From NCBI GenBank assembly GCA_001508155.1, contig LGFI01000005.1, forward strand, positions 35,315 to 99,314: a stretch of DNA of 64,000 bases, read 5' to 3'. Each line of letters starts with the position of its first letter. The first letter of the stretch is position 1. Source of the DNA: Acetothermia bacterium 64_32 (GTDB lineage Bacteria; Bipolaricaulota; Bipolaricaulia; Bipolaricaulales; Bipolaricaulaceae). The notes under the pieces were generated by a model that had not been told where the DNA came from, ran no database searches, and worked only from the letters and a program-made list of their open reading frames with translations. This document shows, in pieces, positions 32,136 to 40,725 of the stretch. Position numbers and translations under genes: made by a program.

Positions 32136-33506
32136 ATGTTGCGGGAACGCATCCTGAAAGGGCCGATCCTAAAGACGATGATGACTTTAGCCTGGCCGGT
32201 CATGGTGTCAAATGGCCTTCAGGCCTTTTACAACCTGATCGACGCCTTCTGGCTGGGGAAGGTTTCCACCCAAGCCCTGTCCGCCCCCACGCTTGCCTGG
32301 CCGATCGTCTTCACGTTCATGTCGCTGGGGATGGGCTATCAGATGGCCGGCTCCACCCTGGTGGCCCAGTACACCGGGGCTGGGGACCAGAAGGGGGCGA
32401 ACCGGGCCGGGACGCAAGCATTCTCCTTTTTGTTCCTCCTCTCGATCGTTGCGGCAGCCGTGGGGTACGGCCTTGCCCCGGGCATCCTTAAGCTCCTCCG
32501 CGCCCCTTCCGACGTGTATCCCCTTGCCGTGGGCTACCTCAGGATCGTCTCCTTGGGGTTCCCCCTGATGTACGGGGCTTTTGCCTTCACCGGCCTCCTC
32601 CTTGGGGTGGGGGATACCCGTACCCCCATGTACCTGAACGGGGCATCGGTGGTGCTTAATGCCGTTCTTGATCCCCTGTTCATCTTCGGCTGGGGGCCTC
32701 TTCCGGGGCTGGGGGTGGCCGGGGCGGCGGTGGCCACCGTTCTTTCGCGGGGACTGGCTGGGATCGTGGGGATAGGGCTCCTTGCCTCCGGGCGGCTGGG
32801 CCTCAGGCTATGCCCAAGCTATCTCCTCCCCCGGTGGGGCTACGTGAAGAAGATCCTCGGGGTGGGCACCCCCAACGTGGTGGACCACGTAGGCACTTCC
32901 CTGGGGTTCACGGTGATCATGGGGCTTGTGGCCGGCTTCGGCACCACGACGGTGGCCGCCTACGGGGTGGGGCAGCGGATGATAAACCTTTTCAACACTG
33001 CCATCTGGGGTGCTACCTCGGCCCTGCTCACCATGGTGGGGCAGAACCTGGGCGCGGATCAGGTGGAGCGGGCGGAGGAGATAACCCGGCGGGGGATCCG
33101 GGCCACGTTCCTGGTGCTGGTGGGGCTGGCAGCGCTTCTCTTCGCCCTGCGCCGGCCTTTGTACCTGATCTTCATCTCGGATCCTCACGTGATAGAGGAG
33201 GGGAGCCTGTTTCTGGCCGTGTTCGTCCCGTCGGTGCCGTTCTTCGGCCTGTTCGCGGCGGCGAGCTCGGTTTTCCGCGGTTCGGGACACACTGTCCCCC
33301 CGATGGTGATGGCCCTTCTGCGGCTGTGGGGGCTGAGGGTTTTTCTGTCCTGGCTTTTGGGGTACCGGCTTTCCCTGGGCCCCCTGGGGCTGTGGGCCGG
33401 GATGTCGTTGAGCAACCTCCTCGGGGGGCTTCTCCTTTACGGCTGGCTCCTCCGGGGGACCTGGAAGGGGAAGGTCATCCAGCCCGAGGAGGTCCTGGTC
33501 CCCTGA
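32136..33506 (+). CDS. MATE-family multidrug/toxin exporter
   Basis: The 456-residue protein has about twelve membrane spans and the two-fold repeat of MATE transporters: ILKTMMTLAWPVMVSNGLQAFYNLIDAFWLG at the start of lobe 1 and ILGVGTPNVVDHVGTSLGF at lobe 2, with GLLLGVGDTRTPMYLNGASVVLNAVLDP in between. These proteins export organic cations by Na+ or H+ exchange. ATG 32136 follows AAAGGGGGG. It is 66 nt from the frameshifted ATPase gene and its substrate is not predictable. Confidence 0.93.
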   Translation: MLRERILKGPILKTMMTLAWPVMVSNGLQAFYNLIDAFWLGKVSTQALSAPTLAWPIVFTFMSLGMGYQMAGSTLVAQYTGAGDQKGANRAGTQAFSFLFLLSIVAAAVGYGLAPGILKLLRAPSDVYPLAVGYLRIVSLGFPLMYGAFAFTGLLLGVGDTRTPMYLNGASVVLNAVLDPLFIFGWGPLPGLGVAGAAVATVLSRGLAGIVGIGLLASGRLGLRLCPSYLLPRWGYVKKILGVGTPNVVDHVGTSLGFTVIMGLVAGFGTTTVAAYGVGQRMINLFNTAIWGATSALLTMVGQNLGADQVERAEEITRRGIRATFLVLVGLAALLFALRRPLYLIFISDPHVIEEGSLFLAVFVPSVPFFGLFAAASSVFRGSGHTVPPMVMALLRLWGLRVFLSWLLGYRLSLGPLGLWAGMSLSNLLGGLLLYGWLLRGTWKGKVIQPEEVLVP

Positions 33507-33904
33507 GTTCCGGCCGCTGCGGGGAGATTCCCGGGCGCTTCCCACCTGCCGGTTCCTTAGGTTGACCGGCGCGAACTCACTTTCTTGGGCTAAGCGGTGG
33601 GCCAAGTCCATGAGTGGGGCCTGCTTGATCGATCCACAAGGCCACTCCCCCTTCGGTACCCACTTGGGGCCGGCGCTAGATGGAGAGCCGCCGGGCGGCC
33701 TCCCTCAGGCCAGAGGCCGCAGGGTCGCTTTGCCCTCCCGGCGGTTACAAACTTACGGATGCCACACCTTTTCAAGAACCCCTCGAACACCGAAAGGGCC
33801 GGCCTCAGGGGGTAGGTCACCATGTGCTGGCCTATTTACCCTGCCCCTTGACAAATCGCCACTTTTATGCTATTGATCTAAACGATTAGGCTAAACGGTT
33901 CACC
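33507..33904. other. Intergenic region of about 400 bp, no gene found
   Basis: I find no convincing gene here. Short ORFs on both strands are Arg/Pro/Gly-rich and match no family I know. A small hairpin GCCGCC-GG-GCGGC lies near 33690. The last 57 bases hold the promoter and probable operators of the lacI-like gene, described separately. A decayed gene or an unrecognised structured RNA cannot be excluded. Confidence 0.5.
33848..33900 (+). promoter_or_regulatory. Promoter and likely LacI-type operators
   Basis: A consensus TTGACA (33848-33853) is 17 bp from TATTGA (33871-33876). CTAAACGATT (33878-33887) and CTAAACGGTT (33891-33900) are direct repeats 13 bp apart, the first within the palindrome CTAA-ACGA-TTAG. 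The AAACG core resembles LacI-family operators. They cover the start of transcription and reach to 5 nt before the ATG, so the regulator probably represses itself and the operon. Confidence 0.75.
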
Positions 33905-34909
33905 ATGGCGACGATAAGGGACGTTGCGGCGAGGGCGGGGGTTTCGGTGGCCACCGTGTCCTATGTGATCAACGGGACCAAGCCCGTGGCCCCGGAGACG
34001 GCGGCCCGGGTCAGGCGGGCCATGGAGGAGCTAGATTACCACCCTGACGCCTCCGCCCAATCCCTCCGCACCCGCACCACCCATGTGATCGGCGTGGTGG
34101 TATCGGACATCGCCAACCCCTTCTTCGCCACCCTCGTTAGGGGAGCCGAGGACTGCGCCCGCCAGCACGGCTACAGCCTCCTCATCTGCAACACGGGCGA
34201 GGACCTGGAGAACGAGCGCATCTACCTGAGCCTCCTTTCCAGAAGGCGGGTGGACGGGCTTTTGCTCGCCCCCACCGGCAAGAACGACGAGCTGATAGGG
34301 CGCCTTATTGACCGGGGGATGAACATCGTGTTCATCGACCGTACCCCACCCCATCTCCAAGCCCCCGCGGTCCTCTCCCAGAACGAGGCGGGGGCCTACC
34401 AGGCCACCTGCCACCTCATCGAACGCGGCCACCGGAGGATCGGCATCGTGTTGGGCCTTCCCGACGTCTCCACCACCGCGGAGCGCCTGCGGGGCTACCG
34501 GCGTGCCCTGGCCCACTACGGCCTTGAGCTGGATGAAGACCTCCTCGTCTACGGCCGCTCCCAGGTGGCGGGGGCGCGAGAGGCCTGTTTGGCCTTGCTT
34601 TCCCGGCCCAACCCCCCCACCGCGATCTTCGCCACCAACAACCTGATGACCATCGGGGCCATGCAGGCGATCCGGAAGCTCTCCCTCCGCTGTCCGGGGG
34701 AGGTGTCGGTGGTGGGGTTCGACGACTTCGAGTGGGCGGAGGCGTTCGATCCGCCGCTTACCACCGTGGCCCAGGACCCCTACGGGATCGGCCAGCAGGC
34801 GGTGGGGCTCCTTTTGGGGCTCCTCTCCGGGGACAGGAAGCCCGAGCAGGTGCGCCTGCCCGTGGAGCTTAGGGTGCGGGGATCGGTGGCCCGCCTGGAA
34901 GGGGGGTGA
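33905..34909 (+). CDS. LacI-family transcriptional regulator
   Basis: The 334-residue protein has the N-terminal LacI headpiece (ATIRDVAARAGVSVATVSYVINGTKPVAPETAARVRRAMEELDY, residues 2-45) and a periplasmic-binding-like sensor domain (IGVVVSDIANPFFATLVRGAED, IFATNNLMTIGAMQAIRKL, SVVGFDDFEWAEAFDPPLTTVAQDPYGIG). It would repress the following sugar-uptake genes until a sugar ligand binds. It lies 60 nt before the binding-protein gene in the same direction. Given the GH32-like and PfkB genes downstream, sucrose, a fructoside or a phosphate ester of these is the likely inducer. Confidence 0.94.
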   Translation: MATIRDVAARAGVSVATVSYVINGTKPVAPETAARVRRAMEELDYHPDASAQSLRTRTTHVIGVVVSDIANPFFATLVRGAEDCARQHGYSLLICNTGEDLENERIYLSLLSRRRVDGLLLAPTGKNDELIGRLIDRGMNIVFIDRTPPHLQAPAVLSQNEAGAYQATCHLIERGHRRIGIVLGLPDVSTTAERLRGYRRALAHYGLELDEDLLVYGRSQVAGAREACLALLSRPNPPTAIFATNNLMTIGAMQAIRKLSLRCPGEVSVVGFDDFEWAEAFDPPLTTVAQDPYGIGQQAVGLLLGLLSGDRKPEQVRLPVELRVRGSVARLEGG

Positions 34910-34969
34910 GAGGCGAGAACAGGCTTGCCGGGACAGTTGAAAATCGAAAGAAAAAGGAGGGGATTGAAA

Positions 34970-36253
34970 ATGCGGAGGCTGTTTTCGATGGTGGTGGTCA
35001 CGGTCTTGGCAGGGGCTTGGGCGCTGGCGCAGGCCCCGGTGGAGATCACCGTGTGGTGGCATACCGGAAAGCCCGAGGAGCTGGAGGTGATCAGCTCCCA
35101 GGTCGAGGAGTTCAACGCGGCCCAAGACAGGATCAGGGTGAAGCTGGTTAACATCCCCGAGGCCGAGTACACCGCCCAGGTGAGGGCGGCTGGGCTGGCC
35201 GGAAAGCTCCCCGACCTCCTGGATCTCGACGGCCCCACCCTGGCCAACTTCGTGTGGAACGGCTGGATGATCCCCTTGGACGAGTACGTAAGCGACGAGC
35301 TGAGGGAGGATCTCCTGCCCTCCATCATTGCCCAGGGCACCTACCCACCGGATGGAAAGCTATACGCCATCGGCGTCTTCGACTCCGGCCTGGCCATCTG
35401 GGGGAACCGCGAGTACCTCGTGCGGGCAGGGGTTCGCATCCCCACCAGCGTGGACGATGCCTGGAGCTTGAACGAGTTCGAGGAGGCGTTGGGGAAACTG
35501 GCTGCACTCCCGGAGGTGGAGTGGCCGCTGGACCTCAAGCTCAACTACGGGGCCGGGGAATGGTTTACCTACGGATTTTCTCCGATAATACAAGCTTTTG
35601 GAGGAGACCTCATAAACCGCACCACCTGGGAGGCCCAGGGGACGTTGGACGGGATCGCCTCCGTTTTGGGGATGACCCTGTTCCAGCACTGGGTGGAGCG
35701 GGGCTGGGTGGTCCCCGCCTCGGCGGGGGACGATGCCTTTTATGGGAAGAAGAAGGCGGCGCTGGCCTGGGTGGGGCACTGGATGTATGAGCCCCACACC
35801 CAGGGCTTGGGTGAGGACCTTGTGCTGATCCCCATGCCCAAGCTGGGGGCTGGCTGCCGGGCCGTCACCGGCATGGGCTCCTGGGCCTGGGGGATCACCT
35901 CCACCTCGAGGCACCCGGAGGCCGCCTGGGAGTTCCTGGAGTACCTGCTAAGGCCCGATCAGATCCTGCGGATGACGGCGGCCAACGGGGCGGTGCCTTC
36001 CCGCAGGTCCGCCATCGCCCAGTCCGAGCTCTACGGCCCCGGCGGCATGCTGAGCGTGTTCGCCGAGCAGCTCACCACCATCGCCGTCCCCCGGCCGGTG
36101 CACCCGGCCTATCCGGTGATCACCGCCGCGTTTGCCGAGGCGGTGAAGAACATCGTGGCCGGGGCGGACGTCTATGAAGAACTACACAAGGCAGCATTGA
36201 AGATAGATCAGGACATCGAGGACAACGAGGGGTATCCCCCCTTCGGAGGCTGA
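34970..36253 (+). CDS. Sugar ABC transporter substrate-binding protein (family 1)
   Basis: The 427-residue protein starts with a signal peptide (MRRLFSMVVVTVLAGAWALA, cleavage near 20) and is a family-1 solute-binding protein (VEITVWWHTGKPEELEVISSQVEEFN, FVWNGWMIPLDEYV, SRHPEAAWEFLEYLLRPDQI). It captures a sugar outside the membrane for the MalFG-type permeases encoded next. The ATG at 34970 is preceded by AAAGGAGGGG. The ligand is probably an oligosaccharide or fructoside, inferred from the enzymes in the operon. Confidence 0.92.
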   Translation: MRRLFSMVVVTVLAGAWALAQAPVEITVWWHTGKPEELEVISSQVEEFNAAQDRIRVKLVNIPEAEYTAQVRAAGLAGKLPDLLDLDGPTLANFVWNGWMIPLDEYVSDELREDLLPSIIAQGTYPPDGKLYAIGVFDSGLAIWGNREYLVRAGVRIPTSVDDAWSLNEFEEALGKLAALPEVEWPLDLKLNYGAGEWFTYGFSPIIQAFGGDLINRTTWEAQGTLDGIASVLGMTLFQHWVERGWVVPASAGDDAFYGKKKAALAWVGHWMYEPHTQGLGEDLVLIPMPKLGAGCRAVTGMGSWAWGITSTSRHPEAAWEFLEYLLRPDQILRMTAANGAVPSRRSAIAQSELYGPGGMLSVFAEQLTTIAVPRPVHPAYPVITAAFAEAVKNIVAGADVYEELHKAALKIDQDIEDNEGYPPFGG

Positions 36254-36291
36254 AACATGGGGGAGGGGCCGCCCCGGCCCCTCCCCTTTCC

Positions 36292-37200
36292 ATGAGCTGG
36301 CAAGGAAAACCCACCGCCCGGCTGAGGGAGGAGCTGGCCGCCTGGCGCCTTTTGACGCCAGCAGTGCTCCTGCTCCTTGTGTTCCTGGTGGCCCCCTTTG
36401 TGATGTCGGTGGTCCTCTCCTTCACCAACCAGCGGCTGGTCAGCCCCCTGCCCACCAGGTTCGTCGGGGTCAGGAATTACGCGCGCCTGTTTGGGGACGC
36501 CGACTTCTGGAAGGCCCTGAGGAATACCATTCTGTTCGCAGCGGTGGTCGTGCCGGTGCAATCGGGCCTGGCCTTGTTCCTGGCCACCCTGGTCAACAAG
36601 CGCCTTCCTGGCACCAACTTCTTCCGGGGCATCTACTTCATGCCGGTGGTCATCCCCATGGTGGTGGTGTGCGTGGTGTGGTATTTCCTCCTCATGTATC
36701 CCGAGGGGCTTCTTAACACCTTTGTGCAGATCATATCGCTGGGCAGGGCAGGGCCATACGACTGGCTGCGCAATCCTTCCTTGGCCCTCCCCACCATCAT
36801 GCTGGTCTCCATCTGGCAAGGGGTGGGGTTCCAGATGATCATCTATCTTGCGGGCCTTCAGAACATCCCTCAGGAGCTTTACGAGGCGGCCCGCATCGAC
36901 GGGGCGAGCCCTTGGGCCCAGTTCCTCCACGTCACCATGCCCGGGCTGCGAAACACACACATCTTCGTGTTGGTCACCACCACCATCCTGGCCTTCAAGT
37001 TGTTCACCCAGGTGGAGGTGTTGACCCAAGGCGGGCCGCTTGGGGCCACCAACACGCTGGTCAGGTACATCTACAGCGTTGGCTACCGCGAGCTCAAGGT
37101 GGGGTATGCATCCGCGGCCTCGGTGATCTTCGTGCTCATAGTTCTTTTCATCTCGCTCATCCAGCGTCGGCTTTTGCGGGAAGAGAGGGAGGTGAGCTGA
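36292..37200 (+). CDS. Sugar ABC transporter permease (MalF type)
   Basis: The 302-residue membrane protein has six predicted spans and the EAA loop LYEAARIDGASPWAQFLHVTMPG near residue 205. It is one half of a sugar-import channel, paired with the MalG-type protein encoded immediately downstream. A GC-rich hairpin candidate (GGGGAGGGGCC with GGCCCCTCCCC, about 36262-36289) lies between the binding-protein stop and this start. The start ATG is close behind it, so the ribosome-binding site may be partly masked. Confidence 0.92.
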   Translation: MSWQGKPTARLREELAAWRLLTPAVLLLLVFLVAPFVMSVVLSFTNQRLVSPLPTRFVGVRNYARLFGDADFWKALRNTILFAAVVVPVQSGLALFLATLVNKRLPGTNFFRGIYFMPVVIPMVVVCVVWYFLLMYPEGLLNTFVQIISLGRAGPYDWLRNPSLALPTIMLVSIWQGVGFQMIIYLAGLQNIPQELYEAARIDGASPWAQFLHVTMPGLRNTHIFVLVTTTILAFKLFTQVEVLTQGGPLGATNTLVRYIYSVGYRELKVGYASAASVIFVLIVLFISLIQRRLLREEREVS

Positions 37201-37202
37201 TC

Positions 37203-38048
37203 TTGGCGAGGCTGGGGAGAGGGCTGTGGCTTTACCTGTTCATGATCCTTGTTGCGGTCGTGTTCCTACTTCCCCTGTGGGTAATGATCGCTACTTCCCT
37301 TAAGGGGGACGAGCTTCAGATAATGCGGGAGATGGCGACCCTCCGCGCCCTGTGGCCCTTCCCCCCTGCCTGGGGAAATTACCGGGCGGTGCTCACCGGG
37401 GAAGGGTTTGGCACCCCTTGGGCCAGGTTCTTCCTGAACACGTGCCTCATCGTGGGGAGCATCGTGGTGCTGGGCGTCCTGGTGAACAGCATGGCCGCCT
37501 TCGCCCTGGCCAGGCTCAGGTTTCGGGGCCGGGGCTTTTTGGTGTCTGCGGTGGTGGCGCTGATCATCCTCCCCTTCGAGGGGCTGGCCGTGCCGCTTTT
37601 CCTCATGATCAACCGCTTCGGTTGGTTTGACAGCTTCCAGGCCCAGATCGTCCCGTTCATCGCTCACCCTTTCTCCATCTTCCTCTTTTACCAGTTCTTC
37701 AACAAGATCCCACGGGACCTGGACGAGGCGGCGAAGGTGGACGGGGCAAGCTGGTGGCAGATCTACAGGAAGATCGCCCTACCCATCTCCCGGCCGGTGA
37801 TCGCCACCGTGGCCATACTCCAGTCCCTTGAGTACTGGAACTCCTTCCTCTGGCCCCTCATGGTGACGCGGGGGCCGGAGTTCCGCCCCCTGTCGGTGGC
37901 GATGAACACGTTCTTCGGCCAACCCCCCCGGCATTGGGGGGACATCATGGCCTTCGCCTTCCTCACGGCACTTCCACTCCTCATACTCTACCTTTCCTTC
38001 CAGCGCTGGTTCGTGCGGAGCGTGGCCCAGTCGGGGCTGAAAGGGTAA
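37203..38048 (+). CDS. Sugar ABC transporter permease (MalG type)
   Basis: The 281-residue protein has six spans, starting with LYLFMILVAVVFLLPLWVMIATSLKG, and the EAA loop LDEAAKVDGASWWQIYRKIALPIS near 178. It completes the channel with the MalF-type partner. TTG at 37203 was chosen because it lies 2 nt after the previous stop with GGGAGGTGAG upstream; a longer in-frame reading runs through the MalF gene. No ABC ATPase gene follows, so a shared MsmK-like ATPase from elsewhere probably serves this system. Confidence 0.92.
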   Translation: MARLGRGLWLYLFMILVAVVFLLPLWVMIATSLKGDELQIMREMATLRALWPFPPAWGNYRAVLTGEGFGTPWARFFLNTCLIVGSIVVLGVLVNSMAAFALARLRFRGRGFLVSAVVALIILPFEGLAVPLFLMINRFGWFDSFQAQIVPFIAHPFSIFLFYQFFNKIPRDLDEAAKVDGASWWQIYRKIALPISRPVIATVAILQSLEYWNSFLWPLMVTRGPEFRPLSVAMNTFFGQPPRHWGDIMAFAFLTALPLLILYLSFQRWFVRSVAQSGLKG

Positions 38049-38060
38049 ACTGGCTTTCCC

Positions 38061-38981
38061 ATGTATGTTCCACAGGATCGGTACGTTTGGGACTTCTGGC
38101 TGATCGCCCATGCCGGGCGATATCACCTGTTTCACCTTCAGGCCCCCCGGGGGCTCCCCGATCCGGAGATGCGCCACGGCCTGGCCACCGTCGGACATGC
38201 CGTGTCACAGGATCTGGTTCACTGGCAGGATCTGGGCGCGGCTTTGGGGCCGGGCCGGCCCGGGGAATGGGATGACCGGGCCATCTGGACTGGCAGCGTC
38301 ATCAAAAGGGACGGCCTTTTCTACATGCTCTACACCGGGACCTGCCGCGCCGAGGGGGGGAGGGTTCAAAGGATAGGCCTGGCCGTCTCCCGCGACCTTC
38401 TTCACTGGGAGAAACACCCTGGGAACCCGGTGCTCGAGGCGGATAGCGAGTGGTACGAGGGCGTGGAGGGCTCCCCTTTTGGGGAGTTGGCCTGGCGAGA
38501 CCCCTATCTCTTCCAGCACGAAGGGGTATATTTCGCCCTGATCACGGCCAGGAGGGGCGAGGGGGAGCCGAATAAGCGCGGGTGCATAGCCACCGCCCGG
38601 TCAGAGGATCTGGTGCACTGGCAGGTCGGCCCTCCCCTTGAGGTCCCAGCGGGGTTTGCCCAAATGGAGGTCCCCCAGGCCATCCGCCATGAGGACCGGT
38701 TTTATCTTCTGTTTTCTTCGGAGGCGGGCTGGGTGGCGGATGAGAGGTGCCCGAGGGCGACCGGGACCTTCTACGCCACGGCCCCCACCCTTTTCGGCCC
38801 CTATTCCGTCCCCAAACCCCTCCTTGGGGACCCGTTCTATGCGGCGAAGTTGATCCAGACCTTTCGGGGGCGTTGGGTAGCCCTGGCCTGGGTGGGCACC
38901 GCCGGCGGGGGCTTCATAGGGGGGATTTCGGATCCGATGCCCGTGCGTTTCAAGGCCGATGGGGAAATAGAGGTGGGATGA
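38061..38981 (+). CDS. Glycoside hydrolase, GH32/GH68-like (beta-fructosidase-type five-blade propeller)
   Basis: The 306-residue protein resembles GH32 family enzymes that split sucrose or fructans. YVWDFWLIAHAGRYHLFHLQ contains the likely nucleophile D11, IWTGSVI matches the second motif, WRDPYLF gives the R146-D147-P148 triad, and MEVPQ holds the likely acid/base E203. It has no signal peptide, so it acts on an imported sugar. It lacks the C-terminal beta-sandwich of typical GH32 enzymes, so a related intracellular family cannot be excluded. A TAAACT box 9 nt before the ATG may give it its own leaderless promoter. Confidence 0.8.
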   Translation: MYVPQDRYVWDFWLIAHAGRYHLFHLQAPRGLPDPEMRHGLATVGHAVSQDLVHWQDLGAALGPGRPGEWDDRAIWTGSVIKRDGLFYMLYTGTCRAEGGRVQRIGLAVSRDLLHWEKHPGNPVLEADSEWYEGVEGSPFGELAWRDPYLFQHEGVYFALITARRGEGEPNKRGCIATARSEDLVHWQVGPPLEVPAGFAQMEVPQAIRHEDRFYLLFSSEAGWVADERCPRATGTFYATAPTLFGPYSVPKPLLGDPFYAAKLIQTFRGRWVALAWVGTAGGGFIGGISDPMPVRFKADGEIEVG

Positions 38982-39913
38982 TACGGGGCCTCGTGGCCGG
39001 GGAGGGGCTCATCGATTTCCTGCCGATCAAGGGGTTTGAAGGGCCGGCCTTCTTGGCCAGGCCCGGGGGTTCCCCCCTGAACGTGGCGGTGGGGCTCAGC
39101 CGCCTGGGGGTGAAAACGGGGTTCCTGGGGAAGCTATCCCGTGATCCTTTTGGGGAGCTTCTCGTTTCGTACCTTTCGGAAAACCAGGTTGACCTGACGT
39201 TTTTGGCCAGGGGGGATGGGCCCACGGCCCTGTCCTTCGTGCACCTTGAGGGGGAGGAGCCGAGGTTCTCCTTCTACGGCCACCGGACGGCGGACACAAG
39301 GCTCACCCGGGAGGAGGTCCCAGAAAGCCTCCCGGGGTCCGTGACGGCGATCCACCTTGGCTCCCTGGCCATGGTCCGGGAGCCCTGCGCCACCGCCTTG
39401 GACGAGCTCCTGAGGCGGGAGCACCCAAGGCGCCTTATCTCCTTTGACCCCAACGTGCGGCCTGGCCAGATACAGGATCCCGATGGGTACAGAAGGAGAT
39501 TTGCCCGCTGGCTCCCCATGATAGACCTCCTCAAGCTGAGCCGGGCCGACCTCTCCTACATCGTCCCGGGGGAAGGGGAGGAGGAGGTGGCGAGAAGATG
39601 GCTTTCTCAGGGCCCCAAGGTGATAGCCGTTACATTAGGCCACGCCGGTGCCAGGGCGTATACGCGTTCCGCGGTGGTGGAGGTGGAGGCCCAGCCGGTC
39701 AAGGTGGTGGACACGGTGGGAGCGGGGGATGCGTTTACAGCAGGGTTCCTTGCGGCACTTTATCACCTAGGGCGGCTCGGCAAAGGGGAAATTGAAAGTT
39801 TGAATGAGGATACGCTCAAGCGGGCTTTGGAGTTCGCGGCTCGAGCTGCCGCACTTACCTGTACCCGGGTGGGGGCAGATCCTCCCCGGCTTTCCGAGCT
39901 GGGAGAGCCGTGA
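38978..39913 (+). CDS. PfkB-family sugar kinase, probably fructokinase
   Basis: The 311-residue protein has PfkB signatures: the N-terminal FLARPGGSPLNVAVGLSRLGVKTGFLGKLSRDPFG and the C-terminal VDTVGAGDAFTAGFLAAL with the catalytic Asp in GAGD. It starts at an ATG overlapping the GH32 stop (ATGA). As the last gene of the LacI-controlled operon, it most likely phosphorylates fructose released by the GH32-like enzyme. Ribokinase or 2-keto-3-deoxygluconate kinase activity remains possible. Confidence 0.88.
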   Translation: MIRGLVAGEGLIDFLPIKGFEGPAFLARPGGSPLNVAVGLSRLGVKTGFLGKLSRDPFGELLVSYLSENQVDLTFLARGDGPTALSFVHLEGEEPRFSFYGHRTADTRLTREEVPESLPGSVTAIHLGSLAMVREPCATALDELLRREHPRRLISFDPNVRPGQIQDPDGYRRRFARWLPMIDLLKLSRADLSYIVPGEGEEEVARRWLSQGPKVIAVTLGHAGARAYTRSAVVEVEAQPVKVVDTVGAGDAFTAGFLAALYHLGRLGKGEIESLNEDTLKRALEFAARAAALTCTRVGADPPRLSELGEP

Positions 39914-39917
39914 GGTT

Positions 39918-39940
39918 TAGGGGCTGAACCAGCGGGTCCA
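39918..39940. repeat. Left copy of a 23-bp direct repeat bounding the MNT/HEPN cassette
   Basis: The 23 bases starting TAGGGGCTGAACC recur without mismatch at 40727-40749, where they are the last seven codons and stop of yvcK plus two bases. This copy lies just past the PfkB gene. The segment between the copies (about 0.8 kb) holds only the MNT and HEPN genes, which suggests insertion with target duplication. Confidence 0.8.
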
Positions 39941-39984
39941 AGAGCGGCAGTGGCACCGCTCCTCGCCAAGGGGAACCACCGCGA

Positions 39985-40380
39985 TCACCCCTCTTCAAGC
40001 TTAAGCTTTCTTCTGATCCAGCCACGGACTTGTTCGGCGATCGCCACACATCGTTTGGCCTCTTCGATGTCCGGCACGAAGAACTCCTCCGGGTAGCGTG
40101 CCTCCACCGCATAGCGGGTGAGCCTATCCGCTTGCATCTCGTAAAGCACCTCGAAATCCTCATCGACCCGCTTGCAAAGCTCGATCAGTTCAGCGAGGTC
40201 GTGAGTCCTGCGGAAGTGTTCCCCGCTCCAGGAGAGAAAGGCCTTAAGGTACTTCTCCACGCATTGCTGCATGTGGAAGCACACCATATCGGTGGCCGGA
40301 TCTTCGGCCAGCATCTCACGCTTCCCGATCTTGTAGTCGTGTTCAGCTTTAAGAACCCATTTGTTGTGTATTTCGCTCAC
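39985..40380 (-). CDS. HEPN-domain protein, partner of the nucleotidyltransferase
   Basis: The 131-residue protein matches the HEPN domain (PF05168 type): EHDYKIGKREMLAEDPATDMVCFHMQQCVEKYLKAFLSW, HFRRTHDLAELIELC, LTRYAVEARYPEEF and a last helix with IEEAKRCVAIAEQ. The Rx4-6HxY nuclease motif of HepT toxins is not evident, so RNase activity is uncertain. GTG at 40380 overlaps the nucleotidyltransferase stop by 4 bp (GTGA). Paired MNT and HEPN genes form toxin-antitoxin modules in many prokaryotes. Confidence 0.88.
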   Translation of the reverse strand: MSEIHNKWVLKAEHDYKIGKREMLAEDPATDMVCFHMQQCVEKYLKAFLSWSGEHFRRTHDLAELIELCKRVDEDFEVLYEMQADRLTRYAVEARYPEEFFVPDIEEAKRCVAIAEQVRGWIRRKLKLEEG

Positions 40381-40712
40381 AGGGGGATCCCTTCCTTGGC
40401 GACCTCGAAGGAGATGGTGCCAGGCTGCCGGCTCGTCTCGGAAAACTCCCGCTCCGAACGAACGATGATGTCGTTCGGGATGGAAAGCCTGGCCAGCCGA
40501 CGCTTTATCTCATCCACCATATCCCATTTTTTATGGAAGGACATGTTTTTATCAACTATGACCAAAAAATCCCAATCGCTTTCCTCTGAGGAATCTTCTC
40601 GGGCGCGGCTGCCGAACAGGAACACCTTTAGCACCCGCACACCGTGTGCGCGTGCCACCTCCTCGATTATCTTCTTGACAAGCTGACACGTTGTCTCCAT
40701 GGCACCGCACAT
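40377..40712 (-). CDS. MNT-type minimal nucleotidyltransferase (MntA-like antitoxin)
   Basis: The 111-residue protein has the minimal nucleotidyltransferase motif GS-x10-DxD (VFLFGSRAREDSSEESDWDFLVIV), in the form found in MntA antitoxins that AMPylate HEPN toxins. A third Asp or Glu lies in IPNDIIVRSE. ATG 40712 follows AGGGGTTACC; ATG 40700 is an alternative. It comes first in the pair, overlapping the HEPN gene. Both lie between the two copies of the 23-bp repeat. The gene is less GC-rich than its neighbours. Confidence 0.9.
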   Translation of the reverse strand: MCGAMETTCQLVKKIIEEVARAHGVRVLKVFLFGSRAREDSSEESDWDFLVIVDKNMSFHKKWDMVDEIKRRLARLSIPNDIIVRSEREFSETSRQPGTISFEVAKEGIPL

Positions 40713-40725
40713 GGTAACCCCTGGG

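Noticed and set aside
33590..33823. Minus-strand ORF of 77 codons before the LacI gene
   Set aside because: Arg/Pro/Gly-rich with no family, no ribosome-binding site and no conserved pattern; not supported as a gene.
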